Assembly (NCBI GenBank): GCA_949825025.1 | Contig: OX463784.1 | Location: 14,365,283-14,429,282 of the forward strand | Source of the DNA: Siphlonurus alternatus | Lineage: Eukaryota > Arthropoda > Insecta > Ephemeroptera > Siphlonuridae | Direction of reading: 5' to 3' | DNA length: 64,000 bases | In this document: positions 1-13,171 of the stretch, in pieces | Layout: each line of letters starts with the position of its first letter | Position numbering within the stretch: position 1 is the stretch's first letter | Position numbers and translations under genes: made by a program | The notes under the pieces: model-generated | Database searches by the model: none | What the model saw: the letters and a program-made list of their open reading frames with translations, nothing else | What the model was told of the DNA's origin: nothing

Positions 1-746
1 AATCTGTTAGTAAATGGTCTAGTAATCATGGACTCGAATTAAATGCATCAAAAACTCAAGCAATTATAATTGGTTCTGATCACTCTATGCAATTATTGTC
101 AAAAATGAATCTTGATAAACCTGTGTTAAATGGTTGCGAAATTCCTTTTTCTAATACAGTAAAGAATCTTGGTGTTATGTTTGATAATACGCTCTCATGG
201 AAGCCACATGTGTCATATGTAAGTAAGAGAGTTTTTGCTTCATTAAATCAATTGTATAAATTTCGTGCCAATACTCCTCTTGAAACACGTATAAGACTTG
301 TAAATACTTTAATATTGCCTATTATTGATTATTGTGATGTGGTTTATTGTGATATTAATCAAGATTTAGAATATAAATTAGAGAAACTACTTAATTCTTG
401 CATTAGATATATTTTTAATTTGCGTAAATATGATCATGTGTCAGAGTATTATAAAATTTTGTCTTGGCCTAGAATTGGTATTCGACGTGATTATCATTTA
501 CTGTGTTATGTTTATAAAATTTTACGTTGTAATCAGCCTGAGTATCTAACTGACATGTTTACATTAATGAGGGATGTGCATACTAGGGCCACAAGGTCAC
601 ATCAGTACTATCTACAAGTTCCTAAAACTAGCTGTGAGTCATTTAGTGTCAAAGGTGCCCGATTGTGGAATAAACTTCCTGCTGATATTTGTTGTAAGGT
701 ATCACTACAAGTGTTTAAAACAAGTCTTTTGAAAAATATGATGTAG
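1..746 (+). pseudogene. LINE (non-LTR retrotransposon) reverse transcriptase, C-terminal part
   Basis: An open frame enters the window at base 3 and runs to TAG at 744-746. The first residues (W..NHGLELNASKTQ, positions ~15-65) match the late reverse-transcriptase block of Jockey/CR1-type non-LTR elements, where a L-x-L-N-x-x-K-T motif is followed by an I-x-x-G-S-like strand. The rest matches the thumb and C-terminal region of these elements, including the F.VKGARLWNKLP motif near 635-680. The frame is open across the whole visible part, so the copy may be young, but the 5' end lies outside the window. It is followed by a 3' UTR ending in ATT repeats. The clade cannot be fixed from the C-terminus alone. 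Confidence 0.85.
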
Positions 747-1030
747 AATTTTATTGATTTTGTTTATACTGACTGACTAGTATATTGTTTTGTATTTTGA
801 TTAAATTTATTGTAAAATTATAATTATTTGCTTTTTTTATGCTTCAGGAAATATGTATTTTGTATAAAGGATTTGTTATGTAATACAATTAATTTTTTTT
901 TGTATATATTTATCAGAATTTTGTAAAGTTTGTATTATATGCTCTTGGGTTTAGTTGATAGGACTTTTTAGTCCTGACTACGCCTTTTTATACAATAAAG
1001 TCCTTTTATTATTATTATTATTATTATTTA
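747..1030 (+). mobile_element. LINE 3' UTR and ATT-repeat tail
   Basis: This AT-rich 3' UTR follows the reverse-transcriptase stop and ends in GGTTTAGTTGATAGGAC, ACAATAAAGTCC and then about seven ATT units (1009-1030). The same end occurs at 40808-40970, which defines it as the element's 3' terminus. The tail is a short tandem repeat rather than poly(A). Confidence 0.8.
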
Positions 1031-1260
1031 TCCTTGACACGTCTAAACCTACTCTTTTTACGTCGTTTTACCTCAAAAACATATCTTATTTATTTTTCGC
1101 TCAAAGTGAGGATGAAAAATATATAATATATATATTTTTTAACATATGTTCATTAAAAGGAAAGAAGACGTAATCTCATCTTTTTTCTTCGGAAATGGTG
1201 CATATACCGGAAAAAGACGAGAGACGTAAAAAGTGGTGAAAATTATTTCAACTCGGGATC
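1031..1260 (+). repeat. Interspersed repeat, copy 1
   Basis: The segment with CACGTCTAAACCTACTC, AGGATGAAA, GGAAAGAAGACGTAATCT and ATTTCAACTCGGG recurs in the same order and orientation at 48665-48900 in intron 2 of gene E. It has no coding frame in common between copies. Class unknown. Confidence 0.6.
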
Positions 1261-2484
1261 ACATGCAATCAGAAGTACATTACATCCCCACACGCGTTCA
1301 CATAATCACCATTGATAAAGAGCACAATTTGTGCTGGACAGTATCAGTATATTAAGCAGCTCGTGACTTTGAAAGAATTGGAGGGGGCGTTTCTACGACG
1401 CACAACGTACCACAAATAGCCTGCCTGGACCAACCCTTTGGTTTATTGTTTTTTCCAATACCAGCTGATGACGTAAAGAAGCCTTTTTTTTTTTTGCACG
1501 TGCGTAAGAGAACACGAACGTCATTGTACCTTTATGTTATTTATGGCACATTTTTAGTGTATACTTTGGTTGCTAAATATTATACTGTACGCTCTAGTTA
1601 TAATATTTAGGATATTTTTGTAAATATTTATATAAAATAGATTTAGGAATTTGTTTATAGCATTTTTTTTTTATAAATTAAAAATATAATGATGAGGTTG
1701 TAAAAATGATAAAATATTTAGTTCCAATTTTTTTTCTGGCTTAAAAATTTTTAAAGGCAATAATAATTAATGACAAAATGACATGAATAGAATCAATTTT
1801 AAAAATATGTATAATAATATATATTCTGACATTTGATTTTTGTTTGGTCTTCTGTAATATTGATGGAAAAAATGAAAAATTAATCAGTTAATTAATATTG
1901 AATTATTAATTTTAAATTGTGCTACTTATATTTCTATGGGCTGGAATTTTTTTTTTTTTTTTTTTTTTATGAATATACCTCCTAATACACGTTATATATT
2001 ATGTTAGAGACACTATATATATAATTTTACTAATTACTAATTACAATTAGATGCATGCCATGGGTGTTAAAATTACAATAATTTTCAATTCTCTTAACAC
2101 GCAAAAAGATGAAAAACATGACAAAATTTCAAACATTTCAACTCTTTAATGTAAACAGAATGACGCTCACGACCTACCACAACAAACTTATTTCCTCATT
2201 TTCTCAACTATAATAAATATTTAGGTAAACGGCGTCTTAGAGAAAAAAATAGACTGCAGTAAGTTCAAAGAACTCAAACTTTCATGCTCGTTTAATTAAG
2301 TTTAGAGTTTGTTTAAGAGTACAATGCAATTTCGAAAAAAAAACAAAAAACAGATATGTGAAAAGGAATGAGTACAGCTTTTATTATATGTGAATTAATA
2401 AAGAATTAAAGAAAGAGATGTGTTATATAGTATTATATTTTGAAACATAAGGAAGAGGTCTTCCTATTCTATCATTGAATAAGA
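1261..2484. other. AT-rich non-coding stretch, probably intron 1 of gene A
   Basis: I see only homopolymer runs and AT-rich sequence and no exon with the conserved exon 1 motif (DGG..AW). It probably belongs to the long first intron of gene A, whose first exon would then lie left of the window. Confidence 0.4.
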
Positions 2485-2667
2485 GGTGAGCACAGGCTCG
2501 GACTGGCCATAAGGCTGGGTCAGGGATCCCTGACTGGCCCCTCAGATTTTTAACACAGGAGCATAGGAAAAGTTGGCTTAGACCCCCTGAAAAGTGGCCC
2601 CTGCTGCCTGTAATGTCTATATGGCCCTGACTGGCCCCTAGCTTCCCAGTCCGAGCCTGGGTGAGCA
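2485..2667. mobile_element. hAT-type MITE with perfect 8-bp target duplication
   Basis: The element spans 2493-2659 (167 bp) and has inverted ends CAGGCTCGGACTGG and CCAGTCCGAGCCTG. The octamer GGTGAGCA flanks it on both sides (2485-2492 and 2660-2667). CA..TG ends with an 8-bp target-site duplication are the hallmark of hAT transposons. It is non-autonomous, with no frame of interest inside. The perfect duplication indicates a recent insertion. Confidence 0.88.
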
Positions 2668-3005
2668 CCACGGATTGTGAGAGAACACATTTTTTTTTTC
2701 TGACATGGAGAGGAGAGGGCAATCAACCTCGGTCATCGCCAGCAACCTCTAATGCTTTATGAGACTTGCATGCAGTGCATACAGTTCTATTGTGCACGTA
2801 TATCAACACACGTGAATCCAGCGTGCGTCTCTAAGAAGAAAGGGGTGCTCTATCCCAGAATGTTAAATTTGGAGTGGGAGGAATGAGGGTGAAGGGTGGG
2901 TGGTGGTAACAACTTCATTGTATTTTGGGATCTTTAGCGCCCTTTGTTTAAAAATGCATATTCCTTAAATGTTTCTATAACAACAAAATGTATGTATTGT
3001 TGCAG

Positions 3006-6000
3006 CCCTGGTTGGTTCCCTGACGATCGGAGCGACGTTCGCGTTGTCTCCAGTGGCCGGTATCGTATCTGACCGCTTCGGACTGCGGAACACGGCGCTG
3101 CTGGGCGGGGGGCTGGCTGCGCTCGGCATGGCGGCCTCCTCCGTGCTTTACGAACACGTGAGTAACAAGTTCATGTGGAGTCTACTTGGAGAACATGTAG
3201 TAACTTGTTGGTTACCTCACAGAGACGACGTCAAAATATTAAGCTTTTATAAGTGCGCACTTCGTTGTGCGTTGTCCAGGCTGAAAAATGTGCCTTAGAA
3301 AATTTCTCTCTCTCTTTTTTTTTTTTTTTTTTGTATGCACATGCAAAATAGTCAGACTTGTTAAATTATGAATAAAGCTGACTTTTTTAATTTTTAATTT
3401 AGGTTGATATTACAAGAGTACTGCGACTACACAATACATGTGAACAGAGTATATATATTGCATATGCGCAATTGGCCTTGAGGAGTGAAATCCACATTTC
3501 ACTCACAGTACGCTGATAATTTATAATGTTCACATTTGTGAACTACTGAATTCTTTTACAAGTTCCGTGTTGAATAAAAAAATAAATGAATAACAATTTT
3601 TTCATTGAAATAAGTTTAGTACTCTATAATTTTACTTTAAAAAAATAAATCTCTTCAATTAACCTTAAAAAGGAAAGTAATATCAAATTTTCTTAATAAT
3701 TTATAAAATAACTTCAACAAAAAAACTAATTATATTCCAAAAGAAGCATCGAAGTTACAAAGATTTAATTCCTGCATGCTTTTTTGTTTATAAAAATATA
3801 TCTTTTAACTGCTGATTATCATACAAAATTTTAAGAGCTTTGGCTAGACGCAAATGAGTCAATAAACAAAAAAATAATAAGAACGGATATGGACGCAACT
3901 CTGTGTACAAAAGTGTAATAGTTTTGTTGGAAATGAGATCGGATATGAATCACACAAACACAAATTGCGTTAGCAATGATTATTTTCAGATTACGCTCTT
4001 ATAACAATTACTCTCAAATTGGAAAAGTTGCATGCAAGTTTATTTCTACTCTTTTTTTTTTAATTTTAATCACGTCAATTAATACAGCTTCTACATACTA
4101 TAAAAAGAGAGAATAATAAAATAAAAAACAATAAAATTAAAAATGTAGCACAATTTTGTGGGTTAGGACCAGCATGCAGTACCAATATAGCACCAATATG
4201 ACACAATATATGATATATTTAAAATTCTAGTAATAACCACTTCATTGAAAGACAACATTACCTAGAAATTATAGTCCCCTCAAAGCCTACCTTGTCAACA
4301 TTATAACGATAGAGAGGACAAATATTCCCTCGTCTGTATGAGGGGCAGAATCGGCTCCGCGTGTCAACAAACAGAGATAAGCTATCGTAGACGGTAACGT
4401 AAATAGCGGAAACACCGACCTTATAAATAATGTAAATACTTTTATTACGTAAAATTCGCGACTTTCCGGGGAGAGATGCCATATATGGCAGAATGGCTCA
4501 CTAAAAAGTAAATTTGCTTTGCAAGTTTTACTTAGCTAATATAAAAAAAATGGAGTTAAAACTTAAGAATAATTTAAATTTAGTTTATTTCAAAATATTT
4601 AAGTCAGTAAAACAAAGTTATCTGCTGATGATACACTAAATTGTAAACTTGTAATATTGCTGATAAAATAGATAATTGTTTAATTTAACCTGTTTTACAA
4701 ACGTAAATTAATTTAATTCATTTTTAAAATTAAAAATCTCTCTTCATTTATTTAAAAAATATATATTTTTCTTAATACTTAATTTGTTTTGTAACATATT
4801 GCGTCACTCGTATAAAGTCGGATACTACGCAATGTTTCTTACGTCCAAGTTTCGTGGTCTCTAGTTTTAGAGATTAAGCACTATAGTCAAATTAATTTAA
4901 TATTCCCTCCGGAAGTAGCCGGAAGTGTAAAGTTTGTAATTATTCTGTTTGTAATTCAGATTTGAATTTTTGAAGAAATTTTGTAATTGCGTTACAATTA
5001 CTGACCCATGTGTAAAATTACAATACGAATTGGAAGATCAGAAACTCTATATACTTTATACTTCCGACTACACCACAGCTATAGTCAGATTTATTTATAT
5101 ATTCCTCAGTAAGTAGTTGCAAGTATAAAACTTTCTAAAAAAAAAGCCTTCCTATGTATCGTATTTCCATTTTAAAACTTCAAGTGTGGATTCTATTTTA
5201 TTATGTATAAGATATGGCTACTTAATTCCGGTTAGAAATATTAAATTAATATGACTGTACTGATACAGAGATATAAGTTATCAACTTAGGAAACTAAAAA
5301 GTACTGTATCCGGCCACAAAAAGATAAAATTAATGGGTACGATTCACGAAGCAGTTAGTCAGGTTTCTAGCCACGTTTAGCTTAACCACGTTTAACTATA
5401 CCTGTTTTACGTATTAAACCACCTAAGTTAAACGTGGTTAAGCTAAACGTGGCTAGAAACCTGACTAACTGCTTCGTGAATAGCTTGATTTTTATTTAAT
5501 TAAATGTTAAGAAAATATGACTTAATATTATAACAACGAATATATTATATAATTTTAAACTGGGTGAAGAAGATTGATAAATATATATGCTATCTTGAAA
5601 TTTATGCACCTATAGTATTGTTCTCTACTATAAATCTGCCATGTAAAGTCATATAACCCCATGAAATATATTTGACGTAAGGATCAAATTGTTTACAATT
5701 AAATTACCTCAAGATGGTTATAAATATATATATATTCTTACAAGCATGGTTTAAAGCGAGAATTTTACAAAACGTCCGATCGTGATCGCTGAAAAGCCCA
5801 GGGCACGAAAAATTTAATCTTGACTTCATAAACCATACACAATAATAATTCAATATTGTGTGAGCTTCTGCATTGTATATTTGAAGTGGTAGTGAAGTCA
5901 TTAAATAATTAGCAGTTAGCAGTGTGATTCAAGTGAATACTAAATTAATGTATTGTTTTTTTTAATTATTTAAAGTAAGATGTTTTTAATTTGGTTTCAA

Positions 6001-9000
6001 TTATAAAAATTTGAATTATGTAAAAATAAACAGAAACATGTTACAATTAAATATTGGGTAAACAAATTTGTTCCCGTACTAATGTAGCAAATTTGTATCA
6101 AGCCAATTTAAAAATTATTTTTTTCCCTCAGCTCGAGCTTTATAGAGGCCAAAACTATAAAATTGTGACTTTCTTAAACTGTACTATGTATTCTATATAT
6201 TGATGAATAAAAATATGAAATAAAAAAAAAAAAGAAAGTAATAGAGAAACTATTGCAGATAATAAACAAAAATGCATTCGCAAAAATGAAATTCTTTTTA
6301 AATTAATTATTTTGTTTTTAATTTTTGAGTTTAGAAGACTTTTATAAAATATATAGTTTAATTAAAGATTGACATATTTCCAACAAATCTGACACTAAAT
6401 TTCACAAATTAATAAATTAATTTTTAAATAAATCAATATAATTTTCCCCATGCAGGTGGAGGCTCTGTACTTCACGTACGGTATCTTGTTCGGTCTGGGA
6501 GCATCGCTGGCCTACACTCCATCTCTGGCCATCCTGGGTCTTCACTTCCGTCAGCGCATGGGCATGGTCAACGGATTGGTGACCGCTGGCAGCTCAGTCT
6601 TCACCGTGGCGCTACCACCCCTACTTGGCGCCATCATCCCCTTAGCTGGACTACAGGGGGTGCTAAGATTCCTCGCGTTGTGTATGCTCTTCCTTATGGC
6701 CGCCGCGATGCTTTTCAAGGTACAGTTATCTACAAAAAAACTTTCTACAGTTCAACAAATGTAAGATTACCACCGGAAGTAGCTGGAAGTGGAAGTATTT
6801 TGGCTAAAACATGATCATAAAAAATCTATGACTTTTTAGAACGATTTTTTAAAAAGAATTTTAAGCTATTTGCTAAATCTTCGCATTTTCATGTTTCAGT
6901 TTAATTAAAAAACTTCCACTTCCAGTGGTAATCCTACATTTGTTAAATTGTATAAAATTATAGATTTAAATAGGGACGCAGTGTATAGAAAGCAATGACA
7001 ATAGGTATTTTATAGCATATAATTTTTTTTCTTTTAAATTCATAACGCAAATACAATAGTCGGATTCATTTCTAAAAACTGATTTTATTTTTGAAATTAT
7101 CTAAATTGTAAAATATCATTTTAAAAATTAATTGTTGTTTAAATGATTTATAAAAGAAGAACAAAATAATTATAAAGTGGTAAATTAAAATTAGTGAAAT
7201 TACATATGTATGTATTAAAAAAGGAAATGTCAGCAGAATTTTTTTATTACCGATGATCTAAACACGATCACATGTAATACATAAGATAATAAAGGAATCT
7301 CAAAGGATATATATTCTTTATCTATAATAATTAAGTGTGTATAAACCCATAAAATCAAAGTCCCACCTTTGTAATCAGTTATAATTAAAGTCTTTAATAG
7401 CTTGATTGATTATACGATCATTATTAAACTTCCCCGCTGTTATCTCAGTGACTCGGAAATTTAAGTGCCGTAACTTGACCGTTCATCTTTGTTCATTAGT
7501 TTCTGGATTAAAAAGATACAAAAGTACACAAATTCTTTCATTATTATGTAACATGATTACTGATAGCTGGGAATTTCCAAGATATTAGTACATCTTACAT
7601 GATAACCTTTGATCAGTTCGTATAATTAAGATAAAACAGAAAGTCACGGGGTGTATATGCTTGAGACGACCATGTCGACATATCACAGGTCTCTCATAAA
7701 ATGTTAATATTAAATTATACATAATAAATATTTGTAATTAGTGGCCATAATTAAATTAATGTTCATCGGAACTATTTTCATTTTTATAATTTATTACAAA
7801 AAAAAATATTTTTTGACATTTTTAAAATTTTCTTTTCTCATTGTATGATCAAATAAAAGCAAAAAATAACAACTATTGCACCCATAGCGTTTGAAATACA
7901 TCATATAGTTAAAATCATATTTATATAATATATATTATATTAACGAACAATTCGCAATTTTTATAATATTTTCTTCTTTCTCATTAACACATACAAATTC
8001 ATTCCCATTGCAAGTAACCGGAATTCTGTTCTTTCTATATAATTGCACTTGAAATTTACAGAGAGGTTTTTGATATAGCTTGGGTGCATGGTTAGTTACG
8101 ACTATTCTCAAAAACGTAACAACAAAATGAAGAGAGCTGTTTGGAGCGATTTTTTTTAACAAATAAAACAATGGGTCTGTGCAGAACTGATTCATGAATC
8201 CATAATCAGATGAACCTTAATTATATACAGGAAACATAAGGGTTATCAAATAATTTACTATTTTATGATTGTGTATTTATACGAACAGATTTACTGACTT
8301 GTTGTTTACGAAGTTTCAAATCTCAGATATAAACAAAAAGACTCTTCAAGAAGGAATTTTTTTCTGTTGTTATCGTCTTTGACATCGTGATTCTATTCTG
8401 CAAGATTGTGCAAAAGAGAGTAGTTAATATTTCTTAGCGACGTCTCTCTTGATAGGAATGCAAAGGTCAAGTCTAGCTGATATGCAGTGGGAAATTCTTA
8501 ATTGATACTAGCACGAAGTTGCATTATTACGTGCTGAACAAAGTCAAGTATCTTAGATGAAAACGGGATTAGTGAAGGTTGTACTGTACGTAACGTTTGC
8601 CACGTGTTCGGTAAACATCATTTGACATTATTTATTATACAGACGAGATGATAAATTGATAATTTTAATTATTTTAATGATGAATATGAACTATGAGTGA
8701 ACAATTAAAATATATAGAATGGAGTATCGACCTCAATTTTTTTTATTGCAGAAATGGATAGAGCGTGCAAAGTTATGCTACCCTGATTTTTTTCAGATTT
8801 TTTAGAGACCTGGAAGTATTTTTAAAAAATTATTGAAAATCCTTTTTGTGACGTCACGAAGCGGCAAGTTTATCTTTTTCTTAAGGAGCGGTGCTTCGTG
8901 ACGTCACAAAAAGAACTTTCAATAATTTTTTAAAAATAATTCCCGGGCTCTAAAAAATCTGAAAAAAATCAGGGTAGCATAACTTTGCACCCTCTATTCA

Positions 9001-12000
9001 TTTCTGCAATAAAAAAAAGTGGTCGATACTCCATTATAAATGAAATTATTGTATATGATGCAACGGTAATATATTAACTGTTCAAATCAAAGAGGAAAAT
9101 ATATTTATTACGTTTAAAAGTTCATAAATATAAAATTTAATTAATTTCTAATAGTCTGATAAAAATTAAATGAAAACAAAATAGAAAAATTAAATAAATA
9201 TAAAAAAAAATCGAGAAAAAATAATTTCACTCTAACAAGTGAATAAAGATTGTGATACGAAAAATTTAATGGTTACAAAAATAGCTATTGTTTCCAGAGG
9301 TAATACAAATGTACAGCTATGATCAATAAAACTGGAACACTTGGTGTACAGATACAATATACAGATACAATACAGATCACCAATATTCTCACTCGCCGTA
9401 TTAACTGGCAACACTGTCTATTATTGTCCCAGATATACTACGAGGAGGCGATTTTAAATCACTTTTCCTGAGCTCCAACATTGTTGCCACATCGAGCAGA
9501 GTAATGATGCTCACTGCTTCACTCCAGAAATGTCTCAGTCTTATTGTCTAAAACTGTACAGTGGACAGGGTTATGCAGATTTTTCTCAGTCCCAACATTG
9601 TTGCCGCATCGAGCGGACTAATGATGCCCACTTCTTCACTTCAGAAATGTCCCAGTCTTCTTGGCTAAAACTGTACAGTGGACAGGGTTATGCATATTTT
9701 TCTCAGTACTGACTCCTCTTTATCTTGCTGCAGGTACCTGAAGGCGCCATCCCCCCCAAGCAGAGCTCCGAGAGTCGCGGACCGATCAGACTAAACTCCA
9801 TCATCAACGTAGACATTTGGAAGAAGAAACGTTACGTCATCTGGGCCATCGCCATCCCATCTGCAATGTTTGGCTATTTCATCCCCTACGTTCATATGGT
9901 GAGTGTGTAGTGGGTGCCTGTAATTGATAGTATTTAATTCTCTGATATATATGATTGTCTCAATACATTATTATTAATTCAGTGCGAAAAATTTTAACAA
10001 TCTGATAAAAGTGTTAAATGCTGTACCGCATTACACTCGTGCTTAAGCAGTTGCCTAAATTTAAGGAGCTTACAATGAAAATAAATCAGAATTCGTGGGA
10101 AGTAAAGAACCCCATTAAATACGCCTGTTCATGGTAGTGGACCAAAGTCTTCAAAAACTTCATTACGTAACGTGTTATTATAATTAATAAGTAATTTTTT
10201 ATCATCATAATTATTATTAAAAACATCAAAGTACATTTATCAAAACTCTGAAAACTTCCTTTTTGCAACTTGTTAATCACCAAATCATTGTGATTTACTT
10301 ACAAAGCATGGTAATTAAAACAAGGCTGCAAATGGAATTTTTCAGGTGCGACGACTGTACATAACAAACTGCACCAACATGTTCTAACGTGACGTTTCGT
10401 CTACAGAAAAAGTTCATCAGCATCCACTTCCCGGAGAACAACGGTGCTCACCTGGTCATGTGTCTGGGAATCACTTCCGGTGTGGGGCGGCTCATCTTCG
10501 GCAAGATCGCTGACCTGCCCAGGGTGGACCGAATCTTCCTGCAACAGGTAAGCCTGCAGTGCAACATTACTGCTAGAATGGATGGGATAGTGAAGTATTT
10601 ATTTTCGTGCATTCATTTAACTTGGAAAAAATAATATTAGAGTTTTAATTTACCAGCAACCAAAATGAGAATACCTATCAATATTTGAAAATTAATATAC
10701 CTATCAATTTAACCAATGCAGCAAAAAAATATAGTTCACTGAGTCTTCCCTTGCTGCATTCATTACTAAAAGGCTTAATTGTAGCTTCTGTTATACGCAT
10801 TTTTGGGCTTATGAGCCTTATTTGCCAAAAAAAAAATACGCGTATACTGTAATATAGTTGCATGAAAAATTGAAATGTTCAGCTTATAATGTAAATTGGT
10901 GCATTAATTAACATACTAGCTCTTGGTGCAGTGTTTAAAGTGCCTAACTCTTGTCCGAGAGGTCCCCGGTTCAAATTCCGAACATGGCAGACTTTTTATG
11001 ACTTGAATGGGTGTAGATGATGGAGTTAGTAGGAGGAAGGCAGCTTATTTATGTATGTCTATCTTCCGCTAGGATGATTAAGACAGCGCAATGTTGCGCA
11101 TACAACATACGTGCCCCACTTAGAAACGGTACTTGTGCATGGCGTGCTGCAGACTGGGTATTAGGAACCCCAGAGAGCACTGTGAACAATGTTCAAAAAC
11201 AAGTTCCCACTGTTGGTAATCAACAAAACACATTTAATTACATGAAATCCGTGACTGAAAGGAAAAATATATGCAATACCAAATAACTATTTTGGTCCCT
11301 TTTTATAGTACCATTCATGAAGAATCCTTATTAAATGATCTTTCCTCGGCAGTTCGCCTTCGTGTCGATCGGCCTGCTGACCATGCTGCTGACGGTGGCC
11401 TCAGAGTGGGTGTGGCTCGTGGTGATCGCTCTCGGAATGGGACTGTTTGATGGCTGCTTCATCAGCCTCATCGGACCCATCGCTTTTGACCTGTGTGGAC
11501 CCAAGAACGGTGCTCAGGCCATCGGGTTCCTGCTGGGGATGATGTCCATACCGCTCACCATTGGACCACCTGTCGCCGGTGAGTCATCAGCTTTGATTTA
11601 ATTAATACGAGGTTTATAATTACTGGTGGTGTTTATATAAAGTAGATTGTTTATAGTTCTAATGCAGAATAAAAGTTTACACATTTCAAAAGTTCAAATA
11701 CAGTATAAAGTATAAAGTTTTTCCCTGAAAAAAGAAATAGATTCATAGAATGGTTTTTATTTAAAATTCAAATAATACAGTGTTAGGATTTAAAGCAGTT
11801 AAGCCTTTTATTACACTTTCGGTGTTTTCATTTTAGTTTAAAAAAGTTTCATGCATTAAAAAATATATATTTTTTTTTAATTTTGATCTACGACATACTG
11901 TGCCGCATTACACGCGCGCTCAGAAAGTTGCCTAAATACAGGCGCTAACTTTAAATAAACTCTTATCTTTTTCTCGTTCAGGTCTGATCTACGACCACAC

Positions 12001-13171
12001 CAACTCGTACTTCCTGCCGTTCCTTCTATCCGGTTTGCCCCCGATCCTGGGTGGTCTGGCGCTTTTCGCCGTGCGCTGCGTGCCCGCGGATGACCTCGGG
12101 GATCAGTCCGTCAAGGCCATCATGGTGGAGACCGGAGTCAATGGAGGTGAGAAAAAATTGTCCAAGTGGTTTTGACAAGGGTTCTATAACCTTTTTAAGG
12201 AATCTAAAAAATTAATTTGCTCCATATCGGACTATATCCCAATTTATGATAAAACTATAATATATGAACTTTTCATTTTTCTGGCTAAAATAATGCAATA
12301 ATTTCTGATAATTCTGTTACTTTTAAAACTCCATTAATAAAAAGTAGCTCCTCGCTTATACGGCGTTCAAATAAAATTTATTATTGGGATGCTTAATTTA
12401 AAAATTCATACGTGTTAAAATTTATAAAATATGTTCTATTATTATTATAATATATATAGTAGTATTTATAATGTATAGTACAAAATATAGTATAAATTTT
12501 GTATTGAAAACTGGATATTATATACAAATTCATATACTATATTTATTAGTTAGAGAAAATGGAGTATCTACCTCAATTTTTTTTATTGCAGAAATGAATA
12601 GAGGGTGCAAAGTCGCGGCGGCAAATCCTATTCTTTTATTAAGGAGAGGCGCCTCGTGACGTCACAAAATGGACTTTCAATAATTTTTTAAAAATACTTC
12701 CAGGGCTGTAAAAAAGCTAAAAAAAAAAACATGGGAGGATAACTTTGCACCCTTATCCATTTCTGCAATAAAAAAAAATTGAGGTCGATACTCTATTAAG
12801 ATGTATCTATAACAATACGTATATACAGTATAAATATTATGTTTCATTCTATTATATCAGGATTTTAATTTTACTTTTTAGGAAATTTAAAAGGAAAAGG
12901 AAAATTGATGTAAAAATTGAATTTGTGATGTTTATACCTATTTGAAACTTAAACTGGATAGAAACTTATAATAACATAGATTAAAGAAAATTAGAACTGT
13001 CAGTTTATTAGTGAGTGAGTTCTCTTGTTTCAAAAATATTAAGTTATTTTTTTAATTTCAGACGCTGTGATCGCCAACGGCAAGGCTAATGAGTCAGCCT
13101 CTTTACTGTGTGAGAGTGATCCTACAATGGGACCTGCTCCTCCGTACGTCCACAAAGTCAGCAATTGTTGA
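3006..13171 (+). CDS. SLC16/MCT-like transporter, gene A (5' partial)
   Basis: Membrane transporter of the monocarboxylate-transporter (SLC16) branch of the major facilitator superfamily; substrate unknown. Exons: 3006-3157, 6456-6719, 9734-9898, 10407-10547, 11353-11578, 11982-12146, 13062-13171 (TGA 13169-13171), all with AG/GT borders and joining in frame to 407 visible residues. Exon 1 (first membrane segment, DGG..AW motif) is absent and probably lies left of the window. Exon 3 carries the family loop [18 protein letters not shown]; exon 5 carries MCLGITSGVGRLIFGK, the membrane segment 8 arginine region; exon 6 encodes segments 9-10 with [14 protein letters not shown]; the last two exons give segments 11-12 and a variable cytosolic tail. 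Exons 2-3 are almost identical to gene B, the others clearly diverged. Introns contain MITEs, a tandem duplication and a SINE. Confidence 0.9.
4860..5290. repeat. Degenerate repeat with GGAAGTAGCCGGAAGTG motif
   Basis: The string GAAGTAGCCGGAAGTGTRAAGTTTGTA at 4910-4940 recurs at 19606-19633 beside the TA microsatellite of gene B intron 1, and an inverted, weaker version of the flanks is seen near 5040-5130. Probably an old foldback element. Limits uncertain. Confidence 0.4.
5342..5481. mobile_element. 140-bp foldback element with perfect 55-bp arms
   Basis: The left arm (5342-5396) and right arm (5427-5481) are exact inverted copies, starting ATTCACGAAGCAGTTAGTCA, with a 30-bp loop. It lies in intron 2 of gene A. 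Perfect arms suggest recent insertion or arm homogenisation. No second copy seen. Confidence 0.75.
6756..6952. mobile_element. ~195-bp foldback element just after gene A exon 3
   Basis: AACAAATGTAAGATTACCAC at the left end pairs with GTGGTAATCCTACATTTGTT at the right end, and GGAAGTGGAAG pairs with CTTCCACTTCC. It begins about 35 bp downstream of the exon 3 donor. Confidence 0.65.
8719..9034. mobile_element. TGACGTCA foldback MITE, family 1, copy 1
   Basis: Long terminal inverted repeats start ATGGAGTATCGACCTCAATT and end with the complement. The two arms pair almost along their whole length. TGACGTCA occurs at 8849-8856 and 8899-8906 around the centre. It lies in intron 3 of gene A. Copies 16603, 55907 and others show flanking TA, which fits Tc1/mariner-type insertion. 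Confidence 0.85.
9475..9708 (+). repeat. Tandem duplication, two 117-bp units, before exon 4
   Basis: Units 9475-9591 and 9592-9708 both begin CCAACATTGTTGCC and both end in TTTTTCTCAGT after GTGGACAGGGTTATGCA. The second unit stops 25 bp before gene A exon 4. Each unit brings its own pyrimidine tract plus CAG, so two decoy 3' splice sites lie upstream of the real one at 9733. Confidence 0.8.
10253..10362. mobile_element. TACAGTCGTC MITE, family 2, partial copy
   Basis: The right half ends GCGACGACTGTAC and contains CTTGTTAATCACC and AAGGCTGCAAATGGAA, as in the full copies at 14358 and 32379. The left terminal repeat is not recognisable. It ends 46 bp before gene A exon 5. Confidence 0.6.
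10915..11290 (+). mobile_element. tRNA-derived SINE or tRNA-like repeat
   Basis: The head has an A-box-like TGGTGCAGTGTTTAAAGTGCC (10925-10945) and a B-box-like GGTTCAAATTCC (10969-10980) at tRNA spacing, so it resembles a pol III-driven tRNA-derived head. The body to about 11290 is unlike the surrounding AT-rich intron. No clear poly(A) tail or target duplication is visible, so limits are approximate. It lies in intron 5 of gene A. Confidence 0.6.
12559..12796. mobile_element. TGACGTCA foldback MITE, family 1, deleted copy
   Basis: Both ends are present (ATGGAGTATC left, GATACTCTAT right) but much of the left arm is missing, so the element is 238 bp. One TGACGTCA remains at about 12658-12665. 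It lies in intron 7 of gene A. Confidence 0.8.

Noticed and set aside
2423..2722. 99-codon minus-strand frame
   Set aside because: It runs through the hAT MITE and its flanks. No splice context and no domain.
10925..10985. Intact tRNA gene
   Set aside because: A- and B-box-like parts are present, but a full cloverleaf with paired acceptor stem could not be drawn, so it is listed as a SINE head.
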